The position numbers were made by a program, and so were the translations under genes. Below, in pieces: positions 36,784-45,650 of a DNA stretch of 64,000 nt (its first letter is position 1; each line of letters opens with the position of its first letter). Source of the DNA: CBDAUN01 sp965214615 (GTDB taxonomy: Bacteria > Pseudomonadota > Gammaproteobacteria > Arenicellales > JAJDZL01); NCBI GenBank assembly GCA_965214615.1, contig OZ243952.1, positions 2,294,001-2,358,000 of the forward strand. Direction: 5' to 3'. Under the pieces are notes generated by a model. That model saw nothing but the letters and a program-made list of their open reading frames with translations, was not told where the DNA came from and did not search any database.

Positions 36784-37896
36784 CTAGGCAACCCTGGTTC
36801 GCTGCAGCATGTCCTCGTTCAACTCGAACCCGAGTCCGGGCAGATCGCTCAGCACTACATGTCCCTTGCCGTCATAGCGGACCGGTTCGGCGAGCATGAA
36901 ATCGCGCACCGGCACGTCCCACTCGGGCGGATCGTACGAGTATTCAAGATACGGCGGCAGACCGGTTCCGGCAACCAGATGCGCATTGGCCAGAAAGCCG
37001 ATGCCGTTGCCCCAGGCATGAGGATTGAACATAATTCCAGCATCGGCGGCATCGGCGGCAATTTTCGCCAGGCCGGTGATGCCTCCGAAATACGCGCAAT
37101 CGGTCTGCAGCACATCAACGCAGCCGCTTGTGATCATATGACGCAGTTCGTAATACTCGGTATTCATCTCGCCGCTGGCGATACGCGGAAATCCCTCGAT
37201 TTCCCGCAAGCGCTTCAAACCGTCGAAATCGCCGCGATGCAAGGGCTCTTCGACCCAGTAGATGTCCAAATCGACAATTTCCTCGATCGCAGCGCGCGCA
37301 TCGTCGAACGTCCAACAGGCAGAATCGTCCCACGGCATTCGCCACGCCTGATTCGCATCGACCATGATGCGCATATCATCGCCCACTGCCTTTCGAACCG
37401 CCTGCAAGGCTTCGGCGTCCTTGCCCGCAGGACGTCTGCCGATGCGAAGCTTGATCGCTTCGAAGCCATTGTCGCGGAGCATGCATGCCTGTTCGGCAAG
37501 CCGGTCCGGCTGGCGCACGGTTCCGGTGGAACCGTAAACCGGAATCCGAGGCCGGTCTCCGCCGAGCAATCGGTACACCGGCATGTTCTCCACCTTGCCT
37601 TTTAGGTCCCAAAGCGCGATGTCAAGCGGCCAGCAGCGACTCGCGAATAGCGAAATGCTGTCCAGTGCGCGATTGTGCCGCTCAAGGTCGAAAGGGTCGT
37701 GGCCGATGAATACGTCCTTAAAGCGCTCAAATCCGATCATGGCATCGCCCGAGCCGATGCCGACTTCACCGCTGTCGGCTGTCACCCGGACAATCGTCGC
37801 TTCAAGGTGGGTCAAGGGCTTGGGGTCCCAAGACGATGGAAATGGCACGTCAAGCGGCATTCGGTGCCTGGTTACGGTAATGTCCTGAATCTTCAT
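36784..37896 (-). CDS. Enolase-superfamily (mandelate racemase/muconate lactonizing-like) dehydratase or racemase
   Basis: A 370-residue enolase-superfamily member. The N-terminal capping domain is followed by a TIM barrel with the general-base motif KLRIG near residue 170, metal ligands in MVDANQAW (D), WVEEPLHRGD (E) and RIASGEMNTEY (E), and the MR-type His in NPHAWGNGIG near residue 300. The K-x-R plus His layout resembles mandelate racemase/sugar-acid dehydratase subgroups rather than MLE. The exact substrate is unknown. It lies 148 bases upstream of the FAH gene in the same direction. Confidence 0.9.
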   Translation of the reverse strand: MKIQDITVTRHRMPLDVPFPSSWDPKPLTHLEATIVRVTADSGEVGIGSGDAMIGFERFKDVFIGHDPFDLERHNRALDSISLFASRCWPLDIALWDLKGKVENMPVYRLLGGDRPRIPVYGSTGTVRQPDRLAEQACMLRDNGFEAIKLRIGRRPAGKDAEALQAVRKAVGDDMRIMVDANQAWRMPWDDSACWTFDDARAAIEEIVDLDIYWVEEPLHRGDFDGLKRLREIEGFPRIASGEMNTEYYELRHMITSGCVDVLQTDCAYFGGITGLAKIAADAADAGIMFNPHAWGNGIGFLANAHLVAGTGLPPYLEYSYDPPEWDVPVRDFMLAEPVRYDGKGHVVLSDLPGLGFELNEDMLQRTRVA

Positions 37897-38316
37897 AATC
37901 TGACGCTATCGATTTGCGCACGGGCGAACCGGCGGAACCCGCGCGAATCCTGCGCAAGCCGCAAGCTTTGCCGCGAACTGCCGACCGTAGCCGGTTCAGC
38001 AAGGACGTCAAACAGCATGCATCAATGCTGCGCCAGCCACTTCCGAGCGCTTTGGTTGCTTGTTCGGATGCGCATTGTACAGCCAGAGCATGATGCCATG
38101 GCGCCGTATTGCCGTGCTGCCCGGACTCGGTCGGCGAGCAGCCCCGTCAGCTTGCATCAATTGCCTTGGCGGTCCGAAATTGCAATTGCAGCACCAGGCT
38201 TGAAACCGCACTGTCGCGCAAGCGGAGCACCGACATCATGAATCCGTCCGCCGGCGCCGGGTATATACTGATTCGCTCAGAACGCAGCAATCACCGCAAC
38301 TCAACAGGATCAGAAG
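37897..38316. other. Divergent intergenic region
   Basis: About 420 bases between the divergent enolase-superfamily and MDR genes, so it should hold both promoters. A -10-like TATACT is at 38264-38269 on the plus strand, 48 bases before the MDR start, without a clear -35 box. No coding remnant was seen. Confidence 0.5.
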
Positions 38317-39348
38317 ATGACTTCAGTCAACCGTCAATGGGTTCTGCAATCGCACCCGGCCGGCATGCCGTCATTGGACAACTGGACAATGAAGGAATCG
38401 AAAATCGGCGTACCGTCTGAAAATCAGGTTCTCGCCCGCGCCCTGTATCTTTCAGTAGACCCCTACATGCGGGGCAGGATCAGTGCGAAAAAAGGCTATG
38501 CCAAGGGCGTCGGCACCGGGGATTTGATGGTCGGAGGCGCCGTAGCCGAAATCATTCAATCGCATCACGCCGACTTCAAGGAGGGCGACATCGTAGAAAC
38601 GATGCAGTTCGGCTGGCAGGAATATGCGGTCCTCGATTCCGCGGGCCTGACCAAGGTCGACACCCGGGTCGGTCCGCCGCATGCCTGGCTGAGCTATCTG
38701 GGAATGCCAGGGGTAACTGCCTGGTGTGCGCTGAATCTGGTCGGAAAGATGAAGCCCGGCGACACAGTTGTCGTTTCCGCCGCTTCCGGAGCAGTCGGCC
38801 AGGTCGCAGGTGCACTGATCAAGGCTGCCGGCTGCCGCGGCGTGGCGATCGCAAGTTCCCAGGAAAAGCTGAATTGGTGCCGCCAGATCGGCTACGAAGT
38901 CGGAATCAACTACCGCGAATCCGCCGATCTGACTGCCGATCTGGCGACCGCATGCGACAGCGGCATCAATATCTTCTTCGACAATACCGCCGGCGCAATA
39001 CACGACGCAGCAATGCGCAATCTTGCGATCGGCGCCAGAATCATCATAGTCGGCACAGTCAGTCTTTCCGGCACATTCGATCAGCCGGACATGGGAGAGC
39101 GGTTTCTGCGCCAGGTGCTCGTTTCAAGGGCAACGATGACCGGATTTCTGGTTTTCGACCACCTGGACCGCTACGGACAGGCGCGCGAGGAACTCGCAGC
39201 CCTCGCCGATGCGGGCAATCTGAAATTCAACACGGATTTCATGAATGGCATTGAATCGATGCCGGCGGCATTTCTTCGCCTGATGCATTCGCAAAATTTC
39301 GGCAAGCAGCTGGTGCGTACGCAATTCGCCCGCGGCTTGCGCGAATAG
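38317..39348 (+). CDS. MDR-family NADP-dependent oxidoreductase (CurA/leukotriene B4 dehydrogenase-like)
   Basis: A 343-residue zinc-independent medium-chain reductase. The motif SVDPYMRGRI near residue 47 is diagnostic of the CurA/PTGR group, followed by VSAASGAVGQVAGALIKAAG (NADP-binding Rossmann loop) and YLGMPGVTAWCAL. Catalytic zinc ligands are absent as expected. It reduces alpha,beta-unsaturated ketones or aldehydes. AGGA precedes the ATG. The next gene follows after 5 bases. Confidence 0.92.
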   Translation: MTSVNRQWVLQSHPAGMPSLDNWTMKESKIGVPSENQVLARALYLSVDPYMRGRISAKKGYAKGVGTGDLMVGGAVAEIIQSHHADFKEGDIVETMQFGWQEYAVLDSAGLTKVDTRVGPPHAWLSYLGMPGVTAWCALNLVGKMKPGDTVVVSAASGAVGQVAGALIKAAGCRGVAIASSQEKLNWCRQIGYEVGINYRESADLTADLATACDSGINIFFDNTAGAIHDAAMRNLAIGARIIIVGTVSLSGTFDQPDMGERFLRQVLVSRATMTGFLVFDHLDRYGQAREELAALADAGNLKFNTDFMNGIESMPAAFLRLMHSQNFGKQLVRTQFARGLRE

Positions 39349-39353
39349 GCGGC

Positions 39354-40244
39354 GTGGCGAATACTCCCGTGAAGCGCCTTTCCATCATCGGCGCCGGACG
39401 CGTCGGAAAAACTCTGGGAAGATTGTTTCACGTCCACTCGTGCTTTGCCATCGAAGACATCGTCAACGCCGACCTGGCCAATGCGAACAACGCGGCCGCA
39501 TTCATCGGCGCGGGCTCGGCACTTGGGGAGATCGAGCGGATGAAGCATGTTGAGGCAATACTCGTTTCAACCCCGGACGACCAGATTCAAAGCTGCGCCC
39601 GCGCGCTCGCCAAGTCCGTAGACATTGCCGATACGACTGTGTTTCACGTGAGCGGCTCGCAGCCGTCGACGTTGCTGGAAGATGTGCGGATCCAAGGCGC
39701 ATCTGTTGCAAGCGTACACCCCCTGATAAGCGTTCCGGACCCGCAATCGGCAATCAATCGCTTTGCCGGCACCTGCTGCTCTATCGAAGGAGGCCGTCGC
39801 GCTGTGAATATGCTTCGCCCCGCCTTCGAATCAATCGGCGCAACGCTGATTCAGATCGACCCGGAACATAAGATTTCCTACCACGCCGGAGCGGTATTCG
39901 TATCGAATTTCATCGTCTCGCTAGTCGATATCGGCCAGCGCCTTGTGTCCCAGTCCGGCATTGACAGCAATCAGGCGCAAGCGGCACTTCTCTCATTGGC
40001 CGAAGGGAGTCTCAGACAGGCATTCGAATCAGACCCGCCAAGCGCGCTTACCGGTCCAATCGCCAGAGGCGATGCCAACGTGGTGCGCCAGCATCTGCAA
40101 TCGATCACAGACGACGGCATTCGATCCGTCTACCGCCAGCTTGCGCTCGCCACACTTGACGTGGCCCGGCGCAAGGACGCGGCATCGCGCGAGTCGCTTG
40201 ATGAGATTGCCGAACTGCTCCAATCAGACATCCGATCGAATTGA
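39354..40244 (+). CDS. Rossmann-fold DUF2520-domain protein
   Basis: A 296-residue protein starting at GTG 39354 (GTG 39369 is also possible). The N-terminal nucleotide-binding motif is SIIGAGRVGKTLGRLF; the middle ILVSTPDDQIQSCARAL and VFHVSGSQPSTLL match the NADP-binding domain of the ProC-like family, and YHAGAVFVSNFIVSLVDIG starts the helical DUF2520 domain. Family members are uncharacterised dehydrogenase-like proteins. It is probably co-transcribed with the MDR reductase. Confidence 0.85.
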   Translation: MANTPVKRLSIIGAGRVGKTLGRLFHVHSCFAIEDIVNADLANANNAAAFIGAGSALGEIERMKHVEAILVSTPDDQIQSCARALAKSVDIADTTVFHVSGSQPSTLLEDVRIQGASVASVHPLISVPDPQSAINRFAGTCCSIEGGRRAVNMLRPAFESIGATLIQIDPEHKISYHAGAVFVSNFIVSLVDIGQRLVSQSGIDSNQAQAALLSLAEGSLRQAFESDPPSALTGPIARGDANVVRQHLQSITDDGIRSVYRQLALATLDVARRKDAASRESLDEIAELLQSDIRSN

Positions 40245-40250
40245 CGGGAG

Positions 40251-41783
40251 TCAAAAGTCGGTCACAACGCCGCCTTCGGCAATCCTTTTGTCAACAAACT
40301 CATCCAGTCTGCCGCGCAAATCGGGATCCAGATAGGGCGGCTCGTATTCGGCCAGCAACCGCTTATACATGCGGTTGGCATGCTCTATGGTCTGAGGGCT
40401 ACCCGCCTCCGACCAGGTCTCGAAATTTCTCCAGTCCGAAAGCAAAGGCTCATAGAATGCGCTCCGATACCGGCTCTGGGTATGCTGCGTGCCGAAAAAA
40501 TGACCCCCATGTCCTGCCTCCTCCATCGCCTCAATTCCGATTTCCTCGTCGCTGACCCTGATCGGCTTCATATACTGCGCGACCATCTGCAGCAAGTCTG
40601 CGTCCAGGACGAACTTTTCAAACGACGCGGTCAGCCCACCCTCCAGCCATCCCGCGCTGTGCAGCAGCACATGCGCGTGGCCATTGACTGCGCCCCACAG
40701 CGAGAACACCGATTCATATGCGGACTGCGCATCAACGCAGTTTGAAGCATTGGTATTCGAGGATCGAAACGGCAGCGAATAGCGCCTCGCCATCTGGCCG
40801 CTCGCCAAAGCCGCCTTCATGTATTCGGGAGTGCCGAACGCCGGAGCTCCGGAGCGCATGTCGACATTCGAGGTAAAGCCGCCGTAGACGAATGGCGCAC
40901 CCGCACGGGCTGTCTGCGAAATGGCAAGGCCTGCAAGAACCTCCGCGTTCTGCTGAACCAGCGCCCCGGCAAGCGTCACCGGCGCCATGGCGCCGGACAA
41001 TGTGAACGGCGTGAGAACGACGACCTGATTGCGCCGCGACATGTCAATGATCCCTCGTGCCATGTTTGCATCAAACCGCAGCGGGGAATTTGAGTTGACC
41101 ACCGTCAGCAGGCTCGGTTCGCGGTCCAGCTGGTCGTCGTCGATTCCTCTTGCGCACTTGACAATCTGAAGGGCATCAGCAATCTGCCGGCGCCCGAGCG
41201 AGTAGGCGTGAAACACCTTGTCGGTAAGAATGACAAAATCCCGCAGGCATTCCAGATGCCGAACCGAGACATGAACGTCCACCGGCTCTACCGGATAGCC
41301 GCCGCAAAGATGAATGATGTTCAACCGCTGCGCAAGGCGAAGAAATTTGCGGTAGTCGCGCTGATTGCCGGTTCTCCTGCCTTCGTCCATGTCTGATGCA
41401 TGGGGCGGACTGCCGACAGTGGCAAAATTGATGCGCCGGCTGCCGAATTCCAGATTGTTCTCCGGATTGCGCGCGTGCACCGTAAACGTGGGCCGCGCCG
41501 TTGCGATGCTCTGCTCGACGAATCCGCGGTCAATGGCAATCTGATTGTCGCCGCGCCGGGTCCCACCTCCAGATTTGACGAGCATTTCACATGTCTCGGG
41601 ATCCAGAATCTCAACTCCGAGCCGCTCGAGGACATTCAGCGACGCAGCATGAATCTGCTCCACCTCTTCGGCGCAAAGCGCTTCAATCGGCGCGAATCGG
41701 TTGATCACCGGCTCGCGCGGCATCTGAACGACTTTGGGCTGCTCCATGCTTGCGCCGGAGTTTCGGCCCGAGCGTCTTCTCAT
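40251..41783 (-). CDS. Trimethylamine methyltransferase (MttB)-family protein, non-pyrrolysine type
   Basis: A 510-residue MttB-superfamily protein (COG5598). Typical segments are HAASLNVLERLGVEI, TPFTLSGAMAPVTLAGALVQ, GAPFVYGGFTSNVDMRSGAP and AGHGGHFFGTQHT. The reading frame contains no internal amber codon, so it belongs to the non-pyrrolysine branch, whose known members demethylate glycine betaine or related quaternary amines with a corrinoid partner. No corrinoid protein or reactivase is adjacent. TAGGAG precedes ATG 41783. It is 12 bases after the UMF1-type gene in the same direction. Confidence 0.87.
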   Translation of the reverse strand: MRRRSGRNSGASMEQPKVVQMPREPVINRFAPIEALCAEEVEQIHAASLNVLERLGVEILDPETCEMLVKSGGGTRRGDNQIAIDRGFVEQSIATARPTFTVHARNPENNLEFGSRRINFATVGSPPHASDMDEGRRTGNQRDYRKFLRLAQRLNIIHLCGGYPVEPVDVHVSVRHLECLRDFVILTDKVFHAYSLGRRQIADALQIVKCARGIDDDQLDREPSLLTVVNSNSPLRFDANMARGIIDMSRRNQVVVLTPFTLSGAMAPVTLAGALVQQNAEVLAGLAISQTARAGAPFVYGGFTSNVDMRSGAPAFGTPEYMKAALASGQMARRYSLPFRSSNTNASNCVDAQSAYESVFSLWGAVNGHAHVLLHSAGWLEGGLTASFEKFVLDADLLQMVAQYMKPIRVSDEEIGIEAMEEAGHGGHFFGTQHTQSRYRSAFYEPLLSDWRNFETWSEAGSPQTIEHANRMYKRLLAEYEPPYLDPDLRGRLDEFVDKRIAEGGVVTDF

Positions 41784-41795
41784 TGACGCGGTCTC

Positions 41796-43067
41796 CTAGG
41801 AAGATTCAGCGGACGCCAGCGACGCCGGCCTGACAAAATGCAGCACTATCGCGCCAATCGCGAACAAGACAATCACCGACAGGATCGAAACACGATTCCC
41901 AAATGCTACCGCCGACACGCCGACAAGTACTGGCCCCATGACCGCGGCAGCCTTGCCGATCATGTTGAAGATGCCGAAATACTGTCCGGCTTGATCCTGC
42001 GGAATCAGCTGGGCGTAAAGCGACCGGCTCAGCGCCTGCACTCCGCCCTGCACGAGCCCGACCATGACCGCAAGGATGTAGAATTCCGCGCCCGACGTTA
42101 TGAAGTAGGCCCATACCGTGACAAGGATGTACATGGCAATGCCGCAATAGATGCCCGGCCTAGGGCCGAAGCGCTGTCCGATCCAGCCAAATGCAAGCGC
42201 AGCAGGAAACCCGACAAACTGAACCACCAAAAGCGCGCCGATCAGATCGTCGCGGTTCAAGCCGATAGCAAGTCCGTAGTCGACCGCCATTCGAAAGACT
42301 GTTCCGACGCCGTCGATGTAAAACCAGTACGCAAGCAAAAACAGCACAACCGTCCGCCTGCCGGCTATCAGTCTCAAAGTGTCAAATATGTCGCGCAAGC
42401 TGCTGGAAATTACACCCGCTCCAGATTCGGCACGGACCGCCGGTTCGTCGACGAAAACAAGTATCGGAATGGAAAAAGCCGCCCACCACAGCGCAACCGA
42501 GACAAAGCTGATGCGAAGTGCATGCGATGCATCTTCGAATCCGAACAATTCCGGATTCAGCACCATCAGAACATTGACCAGAAACAGGATCCCGCCACCA
42601 AGATATCCGAGCGCAAAGCCTGCGCACGACGTCATGTGAATGCGCTCCCTGGTCGGAGCGACAACCATCAGCAGCGCATCATAGAATACGTTTCCGCCGG
42701 CAAACCCGACAGACCCCAGTACAAAGAGCGTAAGCGCAAACAGCCAGTCGCCTTGACCCACGAGGTAGAGGCCGGCGGTCGAAAGAACACCGAGGAATGC
42801 GAACATTGCCAGAAACTTCTTCTTCGCTCCGGCGCGGTCGGCAATCGCTCCGAGAACCGGGCCGATCAATATGATCAGCAAGCTGGTTACCGAAGTTGCA
42901 ATTCCGAGCCGAAACGTCGTCGATGCAGGGTCTTCGCCCGCTGACCAGTACTGGCGAAAAAATATTGGGAAAAAGCCCGCGACCACCGTAGTTGCAAAGG
43001 CCGAGTTCGCCCAGTCGTACAACGCCCACGAAAACGTCTGGCGCTCGAACAAGGCGCGCAACTTCAT
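41796..43067 (-). CDS. UMF1/Atg22-type MFS transporter
   Basis: A 423-residue MFS protein with about 12 TM helices. The N-terminus FSWALYDWANSAFATTVVAG is the hallmark of the UMF1/Atg22-like effluxer family. The motif VLGAIADRAGAKKKFLAMFA is the intracellular A-loop. Substrate is unknown; family members have been linked to amino-acid or nucleoside export. It is in tandem with the MttB-family gene, so it may move a methylated amine or product; that is inference. Confidence 0.87.
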   Translation of the reverse strand: MKLRALFERQTFSWALYDWANSAFATTVVAGFFPIFFRQYWSAGEDPASTTFRLGIATSVTSLLIILIGPVLGAIADRAGAKKKFLAMFAFLGVLSTAGLYLVGQGDWLFALTLFVLGSVGFAGGNVFYDALLMVVAPTRERIHMTSCAGFALGYLGGGILFLVNVLMVLNPELFGFEDASHALRISFVSVALWWAAFSIPILVFVDEPAVRAESGAGVISSSLRDIFDTLRLIAGRRTVVLFLLAYWFYIDGVGTVFRMAVDYGLAIGLNRDDLIGALLVVQFVGFPAALAFGWIGQRFGPRPGIYCGIAMYILVTVWAYFITSGAEFYILAVMVGLVQGGVQALSRSLYAQLIPQDQAGQYFGIFNMIGKAAAVMGPVLVGVSAVAFGNRVSILSVIVLFAIGAIVLHFVRPASLASAESS

Positions 43068-43125
43068 CTGCGCGGCCTTTTGCAGCCGCAGGCGGCGAAC
43101 TCAATATTGATTGTACCGGACATTT

Positions 43126-43155
43126 TTGATATTCTTCAACGTGTTCTGGAATAAT
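43126..43155 (+). promoter_or_regulatory. Candidate sigma70 promoter for amt
   Basis: TTGATA (43126-43131) and AATAAT (43150-43155) are separated by 18 bases and lie 55 bases before the amt start. A sigma54-type GG-N10-GC was looked for and not found at exact spacing. Confidence 0.4.
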
Positions 43156-43209
43156 TCTGCTCAAATCTCACCGATTCAAATTTGCTACAAATACGATGGG
43201 CTCGTCCGC

Positions 43210-44556
43210 ATGAAATTTCATCCTTTACCGCGCTTTGCAGCATTTTGCGCAGCTATTCCGCTGTTTCTCCTTTCAATAACCACGCATGCGGCTTCCGATG
43301 GCGAATTTTCGTTCATCCTGAACACGTACTCGTTCCTCGTCTGGGGCGCTCTGGTGATGTGGATGTGCGCCGGTTTCACGATGCTTGAAGCCGGGTCTGT
43401 AAGAACGAAAAACGCATCGGTTATCTGCCTGAAAAACATCGGCCTATTCGCAATCGCGGGACTGGCATATTATATCGTCGGATACAACATCATGTATGTC
43501 GATGTTGGCAGTTTTATCGGCTCAATCACCCCGTTTTATTCCTCCAGTGCGGAGGAACTGGCCTTGATCGCGGGCGATGAGGATGCCGCAGAGTCTGTGG
43601 CAAGCCTCGGCTATGCCACAATGTCCGACTGGTTCTTCCAAATGGTGTTTGTCGCGACAACTGCGTCAATTGTCTCCGGAACCATTGCCGAGCGTATCAA
43701 GCTTTGGTCATTCTTCCTATTCATTCTCGCCCTGACTGCCGTCATCTATCCGATCGTCGGCGCCTGGACCTGGGGAGGAGGATGGCTAAGCGAAATGGGA
43801 TTTCAGGATTTCGCAGGATCCACAATCGTCCACTCGACTGGCGGCTGGGCAGCCCTTGCCGGCGCGATCGTAGTCGGCGCAAGAGCGAACAAGTTCAGAA
43901 AGGACGGCACTGTCAAGCCCACGCCTCCATCGAATGTACCGGCGGTCACCTTGGGGGTGTTCATCCTTTGGCTCGGATGGTTCGGATTCAACGGCGGTTC
44001 GGTGCTGGCGCTCGGCAGCGCGGCCGATGCGGTTACGATGAGCATCGTCATTGTCAACACCACCCTTGCTGCGGCAGCGGGCGTGATGGTGGCCATGAGC
44101 GTTTCGCGGCCCCTGCTCGGACGCGTCGACCTGCTCAGCGTCCTTAACGGCGCAATCGCGGGCCTGGTCGCAATTACTGCAGGTCCGGACATCACCAGCC
44201 ACCTGTGGGCGATCATTATCGGCGGCATCGGCGGCCTGGTGTGCACGGTGGGTGTGAAATTGATGGAAACGTGGAAAGTTGACGATGTCGTCGGAGCAGT
44301 TCCAGCCCATCTTTTCGCAGGAATCTGGGGGACGCTGGCAGTCTGCATCGTAGGCGGCGGCGATTTCGTAGTACAATTGACCGGAATTCTAGCAGTAGGG
44401 GCGTTTGTCTTTACACTGTCGCTGGGACTGTGGCTGATTCTCGCTAAAACGCTTGGCGCAAGAGTTTCGGAGCAGGTAGAGGCTTTGGGGCAGGATGTCG
44501 CAGAGTTAAAAATCGAGGCATATCCGGAATTCATGATCATGCCAGATGACGACTAA
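43210..44556 (+). CDS. amt: Ammonium transporter
   Basis: A 448-residue Amt/Rh-family channel from ATG 43210; upstream in-frame codons are unlikely. A signal-like first segment (FAAFCAAIPLFLLSITTHA) precedes 11 TM helices. The twin pore histidines are in DFAGSTIVHSTGGWAALAG and GAVPAHLFAGIWGTLAV. It imports ammonium across the inner membrane. The customary glnK is absent on both sides; instead a STAS protein gene follows after 69 bases. Confidence 0.94.
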   Translation: MKFHPLPRFAAFCAAIPLFLLSITTHAASDGEFSFILNTYSFLVWGALVMWMCAGFTMLEAGSVRTKNASVICLKNIGLFAIAGLAYYIVGYNIMYVDVGSFIGSITPFYSSSAEELALIAGDEDAAESVASLGYATMSDWFFQMVFVATTASIVSGTIAERIKLWSFFLFILALTAVIYPIVGAWTWGGGWLSEMGFQDFAGSTIVHSTGGWAALAGAIVVGARANKFRKDGTVKPTPPSNVPAVTLGVFILWLGWFGFNGGSVLALGSAADAVTMSIVIVNTTLAAAAGVMVAMSVSRPLLGRVDLLSVLNGAIAGLVAITAGPDITSHLWAIIIGGIGGLVCTVGVKLMETWKVDDVVGAVPAHLFAGIWGTLAVCIVGGGDFVVQLTGILAVGAFVFTLSLGLWLILAKTLGARVSEQVEALGQDVAELKIEAYPEFMIMPDDD

Positions 44557-44625
44557 CGTGTTAGAATACGCGTCACAGCTTAACCTAATCAAATTGAGTA
44601 AAGAGACAAAGCAGGTTCAATTTCA

Positions 44626-44967
44626 ATGGAACTTAAGACACAATACGACAGTGACATTCTAATCGTAACTCCAGCAGGACGGATCGACGGTAGCAACGCG
44701 TTTGACTTTCAAACAGCCATTGATTCTGCAATGGCAGACCACAACGCTGCCGTTATTATGGATTTGAGCGAGTTAACCTACATCAGCAGTGCCGGCTTGC
44801 GCGTGATTTTGCTACTCGCCAAGAAATTGAAGGGACAAAATTCAAGCCTTGCTCTCTGCTCTCTCGCCAGTTCGATTATGGATGTGTTTGAAATCAGCGG
44901 CTTTGGAAAGATTATTCCAATACACAGTTCACGGTCAGATGCCGTGTCATCGCTGAGTTCAGGCTAG
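44626..44967 (+). CDS. STAS-domain anti-sigma-factor antagonist
   Basis: A 113-residue single STAS domain of the RsbV/SpoIIAA type. The phosphorylation loop reads DLSELTYISSAGLRVIL, aligning Ser55 with the phosphorylatable Ser of SpoIIAA. Unphosphorylated antagonists bind a kinase/anti-sigma partner and release its target. A cognate kinase domain and SpoIIE-type phosphatase are fused in the protein at 46789-49344, about 1.8 kb away on the opposite strand. GCAGG lies about 10 bases before the ATG. It may be co-transcribed with amt or have its own promoter. Confidence 0.92.
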   Translation: MELKTQYDSDILIVTPAGRIDGSNAFDFQTAIDSAMADHNAAVIMDLSELTYISSAGLRVILLLAKKLKGQNSSLALCSLASSIMDVFEISGFGKIIPIHSSRSDAVSSLSSG

Positions 44968-45047
44968 ACGCTTGGCTTCGGCTTCGATTGAACGCCGAAA
45001 TCTTTCAGGCAGTTCTCGCAACGCCCGTTGCGCTCGCGGCTGGCACC

Positions 45048-45650
45048 TCAGTCCGGAGTATTTGAACCTCCATCCGGCTCGTTGAGATATTCGACGCGCG
45101 CCACTTCGAACCTATCGGAACTTGTCAAGGTGATTCTCGCAATCACGCCGTTCGGGTAGTGGGCGGCATTCTTGCAATTGACGCGCTCCAAAAGAACCCG
45201 CGCAACGCCGCGGCTGCTGACAAGCAAAGGCCACTGCGTACATAGCGGCAGCAAATCCTGATACGCCTCGTTAATACGGGCCGCGAAATCTGATCTGCTT
45301 TCGCCCCCAGGCGGAGTTTTACCGGAAATCAGCAGATTGTTCGTCAGCTGCGAACACTGATCGTTCCAATCCCCAAGCTTTCGCTCGGTAAAACTGGGCA
45401 GAATCTTCAACGGCAGACTCAAATGTTCGCCGATCAACAGCGCCGTTTCTGTCGCGCGCCTTAGCGGCGATGCCACGATCAGACTCGGCCCTGTCTCAAG
45501 GCGGCGCAGTACCCGAGCTGCCGAAATCGCCTGATCGCACCCGAAATCGGTCAACTGAGGATCTCGGTCGCCCCCGGAACTGATATTGGCCGCATTGGCC
45601 ACAGTCTGGCCATGGCGCATAAAGTAGAAACCTGCGGCAGGTTCACGCAT
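45048..45650 (-). CDS. Histidine phosphatase-family protein
   Basis: A 200-residue phosphoglycerate-mutase-fold enzyme. The catalytic motif is FMRHGQTVAN, with SPLRRATETALLIG (second Arg), FTERKLGDWND and the distal SRGVARVLLERV. The usual C-terminal His of SHG is replaced by SRG, which is unusual and may weaken phosphatase activity. ATG 45650 overlaps the hydrolase stop by 8 bases; ATG 45683 would give a longer overlap. It is the last gene of the sensory operon and ends 80 bases from the convergent STAS gene. Confidence 0.85.
   Translation of the reverse strand: MREPAAGFYFMRHGQTVANAANISSGGDRDPQLTDFGCDQAISAARVLRRLETGPSLIVASPLRRATETALLIGEHLSLPLKILPSFTERKLGDWNDQCSQLTNNLLISGKTPPGGESRSDFAARINEAYQDLLPLCTQWPLLVSSRGVARVLLERVNCKNAAHYPNGVIARITLTSSDRFEVARVEYLNEPDGGSNTPD

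Noticed and set aside
36664..37605. A 313-codon plus-strand frame opposite the enolase-superfamily gene
   Set aside because: The minus-strand gene has complete metal-ligand motifs; the plus-strand product has no recognisable features.
41838..42944. A 368-codon plus-strand frame opposite the UMF1-type gene
   Set aside because: Highly charged composition typical of the complement of membrane-protein codons; no domain.
43068..43209. Sigma54 promoter upstream of amt
   Set aside because: The closest match has 9 rather than 10 bases between GG and GC, and the flanking consensus is poor.
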